A stretch of DNA of 64,000 bases from Enterobacter sp. RIT418 (GTDB lineage: Bacteria > Pseudomonadota > Gammaproteobacteria > Enterobacterales > Enterobacteriaceae): the NCBI RefSeq assembly GCF_003057745.1, contig NZ_QBJD02000006.1, positions 62,001 through 126,000 on the forward strand, in the 5' to 3' direction. Shown here in pieces: positions 41,271 through 51,169 of this stretch (position 1 is its first letter; the number at the start of each line of letters is the position of its first letter). A program made the translations under genes and the position numbers. Under the pieces are notes generated by a model. The model saw only the letters and a program-made list of their open reading frames with translations. It did no database searches and was not told where the DNA came from.

Positions 41271-42035
41271 TTATTTGGCGTGCCAGTACGCGCTGGCACG
41301 CACCAGCTGCGGGTCAATTGCGTCGGTTTCAAACATCCGGCTCAGGTTTTTTACCACCTTCCCCTCCCCGGTCAGCCAGATAAAGTAATCCTCTTGCGGA
41401 ACGGTAAGCGCGGCCAGATGGTCTGCTACCGCCTGCTCGCTGTGGCCCACAACCCACGTGATGTTGAACGCGCTCAGGTGCGCCAGATAATCCTGACAGG
41501 ATCCGTCCGCCACGGTCACAACCGCATGTATCTCCGGGCGTACCGGCAGCTTAGCGATCCCCTCCAGCCGGCGGCGCAGCGCGGGCATGCCGGACTCGTC
41601 GCACACGTACAGCTGCCAGGCGTAATCTTCCGGCACCACCAGCGAACCGCGCGGCCCGCCTATGGTCAGCCTGTCGCCCGCTTTTGCCTCCATCGCCCAG
41701 CGGCTGGCAACGCCGCCGTCGTGAATAAAAAAGTCGAGCGCCAGCTCGTGGTTCACCTCATTGTAGAGCGGCGTATAGTCGCGCGACTGCGGGCGTACGC
41801 CCTCGCCCCAGTCGATACCTTCCTCCGTGACGACGGGCGGCACAAAGGTCGCGCCCGGCGCGGGGAAAAAGACTTTAGTGTGGTCGTCAAAGCCGCGGGA
41901 GCTAAAGCCATCCAGCGCCTCGCCGCCGAGAACAATGCGCTGAAAGCCCGCGCAAACGCGCTCAGCGCGCAGGACGTTTAGCTCGCGAAAGCGCAGGTCG
42001 TTACGAACGCGCTGAGGGTAACGGGTAGTCGTCAT
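41271..42035 (-). CDS. yqjH: NADPH-dependent ferric-chelate reductase
   Basis: 254-residue siderophore-interacting protein family flavoenzyme. The FAD-binding motif SRDYTPLY, GPRGSLVVP in the middle and a C-terminal NADPH-binding region (VTVADGSCQDY, YFIWLTGEG) are present. It reduces ferric siderophores or ferric citrate in the cytoplasm to release iron, which fits with the siderophore uptake locus at the start of the window. It is convergent with the J-domain gene and divergent from yqjI, sharing an operator-rich intergenic region with Fur-box-like sequence. Confidence 0.95.
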   Translation of the reverse strand: MTTTRYPQRVRNDLRFRELNVLRAERVCAGFQRIVLGGEALDGFSSRGFDDHTKVFFPAPGATFVPPVVTEEGIDWGEGVRPQSRDYTPLYNEVNHELALDFFIHDGGVASRWAMEAKAGDRLTIGGPRGSLVVPEDYAWQLYVCDESGMPALRRRLEGIAKLPVRPEIHAVVTVADGSCQDYLAHLSAFNITWVVGHSEQAVADHLAALTVPQEDYFIWLTGEGKVVKNLSRMFETDAIDPQLVRASAYWHAK

Positions 42036-42060
42036 TTTTATGCCTTCATGCTGTGAATAC

Positions 42061-42165
42061 GATATATCTAAATTGCGTTTTAAATGATAATGATTGCTAA
42101 TAACGCAAAATGCAAGATCTTTTAGATTGCATCTAAATATATCTTAGATACACTTTAGATATATC
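42061..42165. promoter_or_regulatory. Operator cluster between yqjH and yqjI
   Basis: Several palindromes share the element TCTAAA/TTTAGA. A 12-base inverted repeat GATATATCTAAA / TTTAGATATATC lies at 42061-42072 and 42154-42165. A perfect 7-3-7 palindrome TTTAGAT-TGC-ATCTAAA lies at 42121-42137. ATCTAA and TTAGAT arms flank 7 bases at 42131-42149. These are likely binding sites for YqjI, which in E. coli represses both genes. Confidence 0.75.
42086..42104. promoter_or_regulatory. Candidate Fur box of yqjH
   Basis: The sequence begins GATAATGAT, identical to the first nine consensus bases, and matches about 13 of 19 positions overall. It lies within the yqjH promoter region; Fur control of yqjH is known in E. 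coli. Confidence 0.6.
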
Positions 42166-42181
42166 AATTTAGAGAGATACC

Positions 42182-42670
42182 ATGCGACACGAACACGGCG
42201 GACGCCGACAGCGCTTCTTTGGCCACGGCGAGCTGCGGCTGGTCATTCTGGAACTTCTGACCCGCAGCGCGAGCCACGGCTATGAGCTGATCAAAGAGAT
42301 TGAGAACCTGACGCAGGGGAACTACACCCCGAGCCCCGGCGTGATCTATCCCACCCTGGATTTTCTACAGGATCAGGCCTTTATCACCATCACCGAAGAG
42401 GAAAATGGCCGCAGGAAGATCGCGATCACCGTTGCCGGGCAGCGCTGGCTCGATGAGAATCAGGAACAGATGGAGAGCATTCACGCGCGAATCAGCGCGC
42501 GCTGCGTCGGGTTCCAGCTGCGCAAAAACCCGCAGATGAAGCGGGCTTTGGACAACTTCAAAGCGGTGCTGGACCTTAAGGTCAATCAGGGAGAGCTCAG
42601 CGACGCGCAGCTTAAGCAGATCGTGGGCGTTATCGACCGCGCGGCGCTGGAGATCTCCCAGCTGGATTAG
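42182..42670 (+). CDS. yqjI: PadR-family metal-responsive repressor YqjI, short form
   Basis: 162 residues. The winged-helix PadR domain (about 12-95, with [16 protein letters not shown] and [13 protein letters not shown]) and the C-terminal dimerisation helices match E. coli YqjI. The E. coli protein is 207 residues and starts with about 45 His/Cys/Gly-rich residues that bind nickel or iron. Here only [16 protein letters not shown] remains. No in-frame upstream extension with such composition is seen before the ATG, which follows GAGAGA. The repressor of yqjH may therefore sense metal differently. Confidence 0.9.
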   Translation: MRHEHGGRRQRFFGHGELRLVILELLTRSASHGYELIKEIENLTQGNYTPSPGVIYPTLDFLQDQAFITITEEENGRRKIAITVAGQRWLDENQEQMESIHARISARCVGFQLRKNPQMKRALDNFKAVLDLKVNQGELSDAQLKQIVGVIDRAALEISQLD

Positions 42671-44226
42671 GCCAGCGCGCGTTCGCCCACGCGGAACACG
42701 TTGACCAACGCCTTGAGGTGCATCGCCTGATCGTTAAGCGATGCCGCCGCCGCGACGGACTCCTCCACCAGCGCGGAGTTCTGCTGAGTAGTCGAGTCAA
42801 TCAGGCCAATCGCGCTGTTAATTTGCGATATCCCTTCCGTCTGCTCGTGGCTGGCCTGGCGGATCTCGCGAAGTATCACGTCCATCTCCTCCACGTTGCC
42901 GACCATGCCGTTGATTAAGCCGCTGGCTTTCTCCACCAGGTTCATCCCGTCCTGCGTCTGGCTGGTCGAGCTCTCAATCAGCTGGCGGATTTCGCTGGCG
43001 GACGACGCGCTCTTCTGCGCCAGCTGGCGCACTTCTCCGGCCACTACGGCAAAGCCCCGGCCATGCTCCCCGGCGCGTGCCGCTTCTACCGCCGCGTTCA
43101 GCGCCAGAATATTGGTCTGGAAGGCAATGGCGTCGATCAGGTCGATAATGTCGGACATCCGGTTAGACGTATCGTTGATCAGGCGCATTTTGCTGGTCAC
43201 CTGCTTCATCATCTCGCCGTTGTTTTTCACGGCGGCCGCCGCGTCGGCGGAAAGAAGCGTTGCTTCGCCGGTGTGGGAAGCGGTGTTTTTCACCGTTGCG
43301 GTAATCTGCTCCATCGACGCCGCCGTTTGCTCTACCGAGCTGGCCTGCTCCTCGGTGCGCGCGGCGAGATCCTGGTTGCCCGCCACAATCTGGGCGGCCG
43401 CGCTGGAAATGTTCTCCGAGCCGGTCTGCACCTGCTGTACGATCTCCAGCAGGCGCGTTTTCATCTCCATCAGCGCGTGCAGCAGCAGGCCGGTTTCATC
43501 CTTGCCGTGCGGCGTGATGCTGGCCGTTAAATCACCGTCCGCGATGGCTTCGGCAAAATGCACCGCCTCGCCCAGCGGACGGGTGATGGAACGCACGATG
43601 TACCAGCCCATCAGGCTGCCCGCCGCCACGCTGAAGAGCGTAATGAGGATCAGCAGCATGCGGTTGGATTTGAAATCGCCGTCGACCTGCGCGCCCGCGC
43701 TTTGCATCTCGCCGTTTTGAATCGCAATCAGCTCCTGCACTTTCGCCTTGTAGGCCTGCTGGAGGCCCAGCGTGGTGGTGGTCATTTCCTCAACGGCAGC
43801 GGCGCGGTCGTTGCGCTGAACCGCCTGCAAAATTCGGTAGCGGGAGTCGAGATACTGCTGGCGCACGCCGCGGATATCCGCCAGGACCTGCTGAGACTGC
43901 TTATCCTGCAAGGCGTTATTGAGATCGCCCAGGATCAGCGTGATATGCTCGCTGATCTCTTTTAGCCGCTGCTCTGACCGCGCGGTAGAGGTTCCCCGCT
44001 CGTCCAGCAGCATCAGCTGTTGGGTGCTCACAAACTCCTGAAAGTTTTCGATCAGCTGGTTCGCTTTCACCGTTGTCGGATAATCGCGGGTAAGGATGGT
44101 TTGCATTCCGTCGTTCGCCCGGTTGAGGCTCATCAGAGACAGGCTTGCGCTCAGCACCATCAGAACAATAAAGAACCCAAACGCCAGAAATAATTTCGTG
44201 CCGATCCTTACGTCATGTATGAACAT
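42667..44226 (-). CDS. Methyl-accepting chemotaxis protein (Tar/Tsr-type)
   Basis: 519 residues from the ATG at 44226; the frame extends upstream, but the sigma-28 promoter and GGAG at 44234-44237 fix this start. A first membrane helix (about 10-30) is followed by a periplasmic four-helix sensor (about 35-190), a second helix (about 190-215), a HAMP domain, and the signalling hairpin [21 protein letters not shown]. The C-terminus ends ERALA without the NWETF docking pentapeptide, so it should rely on major receptors for adaptation enzymes. The ligand is unknown. It is inserted between yqjI and aer compared with E. coli; its stop overlaps the yqjI stop region. Confidence 0.93.
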   Translation of the reverse strand: MFIHDVRIGTKLFLAFGFFIVLMVLSASLSLMSLNRANDGMQTILTRDYPTTVKANQLIENFQEFVSTQQLMLLDERGTSTARSEQRLKEISEHITLILGDLNNALQDKQSQQVLADIRGVRQQYLDSRYRILQAVQRNDRAAAVEEMTTTTLGLQQAYKAKVQELIAIQNGEMQSAGAQVDGDFKSNRMLLILITLFSVAAGSLMGWYIVRSITRPLGEAVHFAEAIADGDLTASITPHGKDETGLLLHALMEMKTRLLEIVQQVQTGSENISSAAAQIVAGNQDLAARTEEQASSVEQTAASMEQITATVKNTASHTGEATLLSADAAAAVKNNGEMMKQVTSKMRLINDTSNRMSDIIDLIDAIAFQTNILALNAAVEAARAGEHGRGFAVVAGEVRQLAQKSASSASEIRQLIESSTSQTQDGMNLVEKASGLINGMVGNVEEMDVILREIRQASHEQTEGISQINSAIGLIDSTTQQNSALVEESVAAAASLNDQAMHLKALVNVFRVGERALA

Positions 44227-44266
44227 ATATACTCCATCGATGTGATTATTTCTCAGACGATCATCG

Positions 44267-44293
44267 TTATCGGTAACGAATTCGCTAACTTTA
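44267..44293 (-). promoter_or_regulatory. Sigma-28 (FliA) promoter of the chemoreceptor gene
   Basis: Read on the minus strand, TAAAGTTA, an 11-base spacer and ACCGATAA match the flagellar class 3 consensus TAAAGTTT-N11-GCCGATAA with two mismatches. Transcription would start about 30-35 bases before the ATG. Confidence 0.9.
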
Positions 44294-44403
44294 TGACTTT
44301 GATCGTTTTTTTCTGTAACACCAATGATTGAGCGTTGAGGAAGGAATAAAAAAACCGGCGTTTTTTTAGTCATTTAATATTTATTTAACATGGTGGCTTA
44401 TTC

Positions 44404-44446
44404 AGAAAAACAAAAAGCCGTTTACCCTCAAATGGAATAAACGGCT
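44404..44446 (-). terminator. Terminator of aer
   Basis: On the minus strand AGCCGTTTA and TAAACGGCT form a nine-base stem with a 13-base loop, followed by TTTTTGTTTTT. It lies just after the aer stop. Confidence 0.87.
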
Positions 44447-44465
44447 GTGTAAATCCAAAAATAAC

Positions 44466-45986
44466 TTAATGCAGCACGGTCACGGCGTCCTCAAGACGCC
44501 CCGCGCGGTGCTTCACCATGGCGGAGATCTGCGCGCTCTCTTCCACCAGATCGGCGTTTTTCTGCGTAATGCTGTCCAGCTCGGCGACGGCCCGCGTCAG
44601 CTCGGACAGCCCCGTCGCCTGCTCGGAGGTGGCATGGCTTATCTGGGCGATAAGCTGCGTGACGTTTTTCACCTGCTCGACAATGTCGTCCATCGTGCGG
44701 CCCGCGGCGTGAACCTGCTCAGAGCCGGACTGCACCTTGCTGGCACTGGCGTCGATCAGCCTGCGAATGTCGTTGGCGGCATTTGCGCTGCGGCTGGCAA
44801 GATGGCGCACTTCACCGGCGACCACGGCAAAGCCTTTGCCCTGCTCGCCCGCCCGGGCCGCCTCCACCGCCGCGTTCAGCGCCAGGATGTTGGTCTGGAA
44901 GGCAATGTCGTTGATAAGCTTGGTAATAGAGCCAATCTGCTGCGTGCTGTCGGCAATGTCGTCCATCGTTTTGACCACGGTGTGCATCGCATTTCCACCC
45001 TCGGTCGCCGCGCTGCTGGCGGCCACGGAGAGCTTATCCACCTCGGCGGCAGTGGCCGAATTGCTTTGTACCGAGGCCGCCATCTGGTTCATCGTTGCCA
45101 CCGTCTGCTGCACGTTGCTGACGGTCTGGCGGGTGCGATCGTTAAGATCCTCATTCCCCTGCGCCAGCCTGTCGCTGCCGTCGCGCACGCTCACCACCTG
45201 GCTTGAGACGTCATTGATCAGCCAGCGGCACATCAGCCCGAGCTGCCCGATCGCGCGGAGCGTTAGCCCCAGCTCGTCGCTGCGGTTCAGATGCTGCACG
45301 CTGTTACGCTCGCCCGTTGCCACCTTCAGCGCCTGGCGCGCCACGTTTTCCACCGGGCGAACAATCTGCTGCTCGAAGATAAGCGTGCCCGCCAGCACCG
45401 CAACCGCGCTCGCCGCCAGCGCCGCCCAGCCCGCCGAGGTGGCCAGCAGCGCGGCGGCCAGCAGCAGGAAGAGAACCGCCATCACGCCGCGAACGCGCCA
45501 GCGCAGCGGCATGGCGGGCAGCTTGCCGAGCCAGCTTTTGCCCACCACCAGCCCTTTGTGGATGCGCTTTTTGCAGCGACCTTCATTCAGCGCCTTGTAG
45601 AGCGGCTCTACGGCGGCAACCTCTTCTGCCGTCGCTCTGGTGCGAATCGACATGTATCCCGTCATCTGGCCGTTGCGCACCATCGGCACCGCGTTCGCGC
45701 GCACCCAGTAGTGGTCGCCATTCTTGCGGCGGTTTTTGACGATCCCGCTCCAGGGCTCGCCCTGCTGCAGCGTGTACCACATGTCGGCAAACGCGGCTTT
45801 GGGCATGTCGGGGTGGCGTACCATATTGTGCGGCTGGCCAAGCAGCTCCTGGAGCGAGTAGCCGCTTACTTGCACAAAGGTGTCGTTGGTGTGGGTCATG
45901 TAGCTGTGGAGATCGGTGGTCGACATTAAGGTGGTGTCAGCGTCCAGAGGATATTCGTTCTGTGTGACCCAGGATGAAGAGGACAT
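44466..45986 (-). CDS. aer: Aerotaxis receptor Aer
   Basis: 506 residues, as in E. coli Aer. The N-terminal PAS domain (about 10-120, with [18 protein letters not shown]) binds FAD. A membrane hairpin lies at about 166-206, followed by HAMP and the receptor signalling domain with [25 protein letters not shown]-type hairpin. It senses redox state of the electron transport chain and signals to CheA for energy taxis. The chemoreceptor gene downstream on the same strand has its own promoter. Confidence 0.97.
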   Translation of the reverse strand: MSSSSWVTQNEYPLDADTTLMSTTDLHSYMTHTNDTFVQVSGYSLQELLGQPHNMVRHPDMPKAAFADMWYTLQQGEPWSGIVKNRRKNGDHYWVRANAVPMVRNGQMTGYMSIRTRATAEEVAAVEPLYKALNEGRCKKRIHKGLVVGKSWLGKLPAMPLRWRVRGVMAVLFLLLAAALLATSAGWAALAASAVAVLAGTLIFEQQIVRPVENVARQALKVATGERNSVQHLNRSDELGLTLRAIGQLGLMCRWLINDVSSQVVSVRDGSDRLAQGNEDLNDRTRQTVSNVQQTVATMNQMAASVQSNSATAAEVDKLSVAASSAATEGGNAMHTVVKTMDDIADSTQQIGSITKLINDIAFQTNILALNAAVEAARAGEQGKGFAVVAGEVRHLASRSANAANDIRRLIDASASKVQSGSEQVHAAGRTMDDIVEQVKNVTQLIAQISHATSEQATGLSELTRAVAELDSITQKNADLVEESAQISAMVKHRAGRLEDAVTVLH

Positions 45987-46036
45987 GCGGGCATTCCTTG
46001 CAGGTTATTTGAATGTTAATTTTGTGGTTTATTGTT

Positions 46037-46063
46037 TTTTCGGCGATAACGAATTTATCTTTA
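46037..46063 (-). promoter_or_regulatory. Sigma-28 (FliA) promoter of aer
   Basis: On the minus strand TAAAGATA, an 11-base spacer and GCCGAAAA match the class 3 flagellar consensus closely. It sits about 50 bases before the aer ATG. Confidence 0.88.
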
Positions 46064-46204
46064 GTTGTTAAACACGATAGAGATCGCAAATTTCAGTTAA
46101 ACCGCACTTTTTGCACGCCTTTTTAATTAATTGATTTTATATACTTTCATCCTGAAACTACTCACAAAGCATTATTCACCGCTGCCCGCTTAAGCGGCAG
46201 GCCC

Positions 46205-46221
46205 TGCACCACGCGGGGGCA
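46205..46221. promoter_or_regulatory. Candidate NtrC site upstream of patA
   Basis: TGCACC, five bases, then GGGGCA: one mismatch from the NtrC palindrome TGCACC-N5-GGTGCA. It lies about 140 bases upstream of the sigma-54 promoter, a normal enhancer distance. Confidence 0.5.
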
Positions 46222-46358
46222 AGCCCGCGTACTCCCTATAACGCTGCGGCGTTTTCTTCTGGCCCGTTACGCCGTTTCGGCCAGCCCGGCATGATTAAAT
46301 TTTGTGCAACATTATATTCCCCTGGCGTTTATCCCGATTTTTGTTAAGGGCGCTGAGG

Positions 46359-47800
<1,442 letters not shown>

Positions 47801-47807
47801 TATTCCT

Positions 47808-47834
47808 CCCCCTTCTTATGAAGGGGGATTTTCT
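47808..47834 (+). terminator. Rho-independent terminator of patA
   Basis: CCCCCTTC, TTAT loop, GAAGGGGG, then ATTTTCT. It lies 7 bases after the patA stop. Confidence 0.88.
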
Positions 47835-48250
47835 CCCGTGAAGCCATTCTCAAGATCTCTGCTATAAAACCAAAACGCTAAATGGGGTATCTCAAGAAAA
47901 ATATTGGGAGAAAATTGACTTTTCGACCGCCAGGTAAAATTTACATACAAATAGACACAATACCGCCGCCCCCCCGAAATAGCATTTATTGCTTAAGAAT
48001 ATTCCAGGTTATAACAACATGAAAAATATGACTTAACTTAATGGAAAATAAGTAAATTCCTGGTAAAAACCCCATACCTACGTATGAATAATTTTACACC
48101 CCTGTATTCAAATCGTTACTCAATGAATTGCGTGTGAACTTGAGGTTTTATAATATGAGTTGAATGAAATTCTTACCGATGCATAATTGCGGCTCTTTTT
48201 GGACCTCGGACCAAAATGCCAGTCATTGATTATTGCTTGCAGGAACATTT
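47835..48250. other. AT-rich leader of the fimbrial regulator gene
   Basis: About 415 non-coding bases marking the start of the fimbrial island. A -10 TATAAT occurs at 48149-48154 with a weak TTGCGT (48128) at a short 15-base spacing. A palindrome TTTTGG-N8-CCAAAA containing two GGACC units lies at 48197-48216, about 35 bases before the regulator ATG. No gene is seen. Confidence 0.5.
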
Positions 48251-48940
48251 ATGAATTCCACATTCGACATCACTGGCAACGGATTGCATGCGTATCGTTT
48301 TTCTCAGGATACAAAACCGCTAAAGGCCATTGAGACACTTTTTGCTCATCTCAAACCAGTAAGTTCGCCGTTCTCTCTTGAGGCAGAAAAAGTATTTAAC
48401 CTAAGTCCTAAAAGAGACAATAGCGGGATTATTCTTCTCGATGATGGGATCTGTTCCATCTGCCATGAAGAAAATGATTTACACATATATTCTTTCTTTG
48501 CAAAAAGCATAATTGGATTTATCGACGGGTATAGCCTTTACTATGACGTTCCCGCACGGCCACAGCATAAGCTGTGTGCCGAAACGGATTGCACTGGCTA
48601 TTTCGTTAAGGTGGATGATTTTGTCAAGGTAGCAGATGAATATGATCTTTGGCATGACGTCGCCCGCGTTCTGGCCCATCGACTGATGGTCATGAGCGCA
48701 CGAGAAAACGAGCTGGTCGGCGTAGACTCTTATCGAAAGGTTCGCTCACTCTTAATTGAGCTGTGGGCTTATCCAGAAGAGTACCGACGAAAAATCAATG
48801 TCCAGAACTTTATTCAACGCCGAACGATGATGTCGCGAAGCCGAACGCTAAAAATACTGTCCGAACTACGCAAGGGTGACTTCATTAGCATTGACAATGG
48901 AAAGTTGACCTCAATTAAGAAGCTGCCAGAAGCGTATTAA
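48251..48940 (+). CDS. CRP-like winged-helix regulator, IprA/YaiV type
   Basis: 229 residues from the ATG at 48251 after GCAGGA. The N-terminal half (about 20-135) looks like a degenerate cyclic-nucleotide-binding-type beta domain. The C-terminal part (about 160-229), with VRSLLIELWAYPEEYRRK, RRTMMSRSRTLKILSELRKGDFI and a final LPEAY, matches the winged helix of IprA/YaiV-like regulators found beside fimbrial operons. The family assignment is by general resemblance. It lies just upstream of the pilin genes on the same strand, separated by a terminator, so it probably controls operon 2. Confidence 0.72.
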   Translation: MNSTFDITGNGLHAYRFSQDTKPLKAIETLFAHLKPVSSPFSLEAEKVFNLSPKRDNSGIILLDDGICSICHEENDLHIYSFFAKSIIGFIDGYSLYYDVPARPQHKLCAETDCTGYFVKVDDFVKVADEYDLWHDVARVLAHRLMVMSARENELVGVDSYRKVRSLLIELWAYPEEYRRKINVQNFIQRRTMMSRSRTLKILSELRKGDFISIDNGKLTSIKKLPEAY

Positions 48941-49000
48941 TCGCTATATATCTCTGGGTTATCCCAAGCATATAATATTATATCTTACTAAAATTTCATT

Positions 49001-49022
49001 CGGTCCTTTTCAGGACCGTTTT
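49001..49022 (+). terminator. Terminator-like palindrome after the regulator gene
   Basis: CGGTCC, TTTTCA loop, GGACCG, TTTT. It works as a short intrinsic terminator. The same GGTCC-N6-GGACC palindrome recurs at 49066-49081, so a protein-binding role is also possible. Confidence 0.7.
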
Positions 49023-49065
49023 GCCGTGCGCGTAATTTAAACTCGAAAAACACATCAAATTCCCG

Positions 49066-49090
49066 GGTCCTTTGTAGGACCTTATTTTTG
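49066..49090 (+). promoter_or_regulatory. Second GGTCC-N6-GGACC palindrome upstream of the pilin operon
   Basis: GGTCC, TTTGTA, GGACC, followed by TTATTTTTG. Fourteen of 16 bases agree with 49002-49017. The paired sites, 64 bases apart, lie between regulator and pilin and could be operators or tandem attenuators. Confidence 0.5.
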
Positions 49091-49224
49091 CTTCAAATCA
49101 AAAAAAACGTCAGTAACAATATGTCTTGAGTTGATAAGGACATCCTCATATCCGAACGTATTTAATGGATAAGAGACAAACGACGGAATAATCCAAATAA
49201 ACTAAAAGCACTTCGAGTTTAATT

Positions 49225-49788
49225 ATGAAAAAAACAGTAATGGTTAAAAGTTTAGCAGTAGCGGTTCTCATGGCAGCAGGCATCGCTTCTGCATCAGCAG
49301 CAACGAGCGGCGCAACGTCTTCCACCGTACAGGGCGGCACCGTTGAGTTCAAAGGTTCTGTTGTTGACGCAGCCTGCGCAGTGTCTTCCGATTCCGTAAA
49401 CCAGGTGGTAACCCTGGGCCAGGTGCGCCTTGCCCAGCTGACCGGTAAAGATGCCGTTGCTAATCAGAAAACGCCTTTCGCGATTACGCTGGCTGATTGT
49501 GATTCTACTGTTTCTAAGCAGGCTTCAATTACGTTTGACGGTACTGCTGCAGCGGGTGAACCCGGCGTGCTGGACAACACCGCTGGCGCAGGCTCCGCGT
49601 CTGGCGTGGGTATTCAGATTTATGACAAAGACGGTTCCACACTGGATCTTGGCACCCCGTCTCAGGCCGTTAACCTCATTGATGGTAACAACAGCCTGAA
49701 CTTCTCTGCGGACTATATCCAGACTGCAGATACCGCTACCGCGGGTAGCGTGGACACCACCGCCACGTTCAACATTACTTACCAGTAA
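49225..49788 (+). CDS. FimA-like major fimbrial subunit, operon 2
   Basis: 187-residue pilin. The signal peptide ends ASASA (about 25). The mature part has VQGGTVEFKGSVVDAACAVSSDSVNQ, very like type 1 FimA, with the disulphide cysteines about residues 52 and 92 and a C-terminal FNITYQ beta-zipper. It should be the main structural subunit of the fimbria and the donor and acceptor in strand exchange. It is Ala/Thr/Ser rich. It is first in a nine-gene operon ending with a glycosyltransferase-like gene. Confidence 0.9.
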   Translation: MKKTVMVKSLAVAVLMAAGIASASAATSGATSSTVQGGTVEFKGSVVDAACAVSSDSVNQVVTLGQVRLAQLTGKDAVANQKTPFAITLADCDSTVSKQASITFDGTAAAGEPGVLDNTAGAGSASGVGIQIYDKDGSTLDLGTPSQAVNLIDGNNSLNFSADYIQTADTATAGSVDTTATFNITYQ

Positions 49789-49847
49789 TTCCCGTCAGGA
49801 TGAAACCTCTGCCAGGGAGGGCAGCTTTACGTTCACAGGGGGAAGAA

Positions 49848-50390
49848 ATGATTAAAAATAGCGTTGCCATCGGATTACTCGGTCTTGCGATCGTTCCTTC
49901 GCTGGCGTTTGCGGAGTCTCACGTCACCGTAAAGGGGGGAGATGTTGAATTTCGCGGTGCGGTGGTGAATGCCGCCTGCGTGGTCGATGTAGGAAGTGAG
50001 GATCTTACCGTCCAGATGGGGGAAATTCGCACCGATGAATTTCACGGTCTCGGCAGCTGGACCGATCCTCAGGCATTTACTCTGGAACTCAAAGACTGTG
50101 ATTCTACCGTCAGCCAGGACGTTGGCGTAACGTTCCGGGGACAAACGGATAAAAAAGACCCCGGCGTTTTGGCCGTTATTGATGGCGCACAAAGTGCTCA
50201 GGGCGTTGGGCTTGGTCTTTTTGACGGTCAGGGGAATCAAATTATTCCCAATGAACGCCCTCTCACCTTTACGTCGATCCAGGATGGCACAACAACGCTG
50301 CATTTTACCGCGCGCTATCGCGCGACCTCAAATGAGGTTATCGCCGGTGATGCAAATACAGAAACCTGGTTCACTTTGACCTATTTATAA
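49848..50390 (+). CDS. FimI-like fimbrial subunit, operon 2
   Basis: 180-residue pilin with a start at 49848 after GGGGGAAG. The signal peptide ends LAFA. It carries KGGDVEFRGAVVNAACVV and ends TLHFTARYRAT...WFTLTYL, strongly reminiscent of E. coli FimI, which shares the VGVxFRG/H and LHFxAxYRAT features. FimI is thought to terminate or anchor type 1 pili at the usher. It follows the FimA-like gene, as in the fim operon. Confidence 0.85.
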   Translation: MIKNSVAIGLLGLAIVPSLAFAESHVTVKGGDVEFRGAVVNAACVVDVGSEDLTVQMGEIRTDEFHGLGSWTDPQAFTLELKDCDSTVSQDVGVTFRGQTDKKDPGVLAVIDGAQSAQGVGLGLFDGQGNQIIPNERPLTFTSIQDGTTTLHFTARYRATSNEVIAGDANTETWFTLTYL

Positions 50391-50429
50391 ATTCAACGCC
50401 CTCGGTGGCAATAATTAGCAAGGCTCATC

Positions 50430-51143
50430 ATGTCCGTCATTTCTTCTCTACGCTCCTCTCTGGCCATTTTACTGATGGTTAGCACAGGATTTTTCACATT
50501 CACTGCAAATGCTGCGGAGCCCGGCGGCGTATCGTTGGGTACAACCCGGGTTATTTACCCTGAGGGAAATACTCAGGCGTCACTGGCAATCAATAATACC
50601 GATCCTAACGCCGTTTTTTTGATTCAGGCGTGGATGGAGAATGCGCAACAAGCCAAAAGCAGTGATTTTGTTTTAACGCCACCGCTCTTTGTTATCCAGC
50701 CAAAGAAAGAAAATACGCTGCGAATTATGTATGTAGGGCCGAATACCCTGCCAGCCGATCGCGAAACGCTGTACTGGGTTAACGTTAAAGCCATTCCGTC
50801 AGTCAGCAAAGATACGAACAATAAAAATACGCTGCAAATTGCGATCCTGAGCCGCATAAAGCTTTTTATGCGCCCGAAAAATTTATCCATGTCTTCTGTT
50901 GAAGCACCATCGCATTTGCAATTCCACAAAAGTGGAAACACGCTAACCATTACTAACCCAACGCCATATTACCTGACGCTGGTGCAATTCCACGCGGGTA
51001 TTGCCAACCTGCCAACCACCATGGTGGCACCGATGTCCAAAGCGGATGTGAAACTCCCGGCGAATGCACAGGGGGATATTAATTTCCAGACCGTAAATGA
51101 TTACGGCGCCAATACGCCTACGCAGAAGGCACATTTGAGCTAA
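50430..51143 (+). CDS. FimC-like periplasmic fimbrial chaperone, operon 2
   Basis: 237-residue PapD/FimC-family chaperone with signal peptide ending TANA. GGVSLGTTRVIYPEG marks the G1 start, and PPLFVIQPKKENTLRIMYVG and LYWVNVKAIPS follow, with ITNPTPYYLTLVQF in the second Ig domain and NDYGA near the end. It folds pilins by donor-strand complementation. Spacing and order (pilin, FimI, chaperone, usher) copy the type 1 fim operon. Confidence 0.93.
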   Translation: MSVISSLRSSLAILLMVSTGFFTFTANAAEPGGVSLGTTRVIYPEGNTQASLAINNTDPNAVFLIQAWMENAQQAKSSDFVLTPPLFVIQPKKENTLRIMYVGPNTLPADRETLYWVNVKAIPSVSKDTNNKNTLQIAILSRIKLFMRPKNLSMSSVEAPSHLQFHKSGNTLTITNPTPYYLTLVQFHAGIANLPTTMVAPMSKADVKLPANAQGDINFQTVNDYGANTPTQKAHLS

Positions 51144-51169
51144 TTAAATCAAGGTGGGTCAGCAAGGAT

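Noticed and set aside
48941-49224. GGTCC palindromes as ends of an invertible phase switch
   Set aside because: Each palindrome is self-symmetric and short, and no recombinase gene of fimB/fimE type is nearby.
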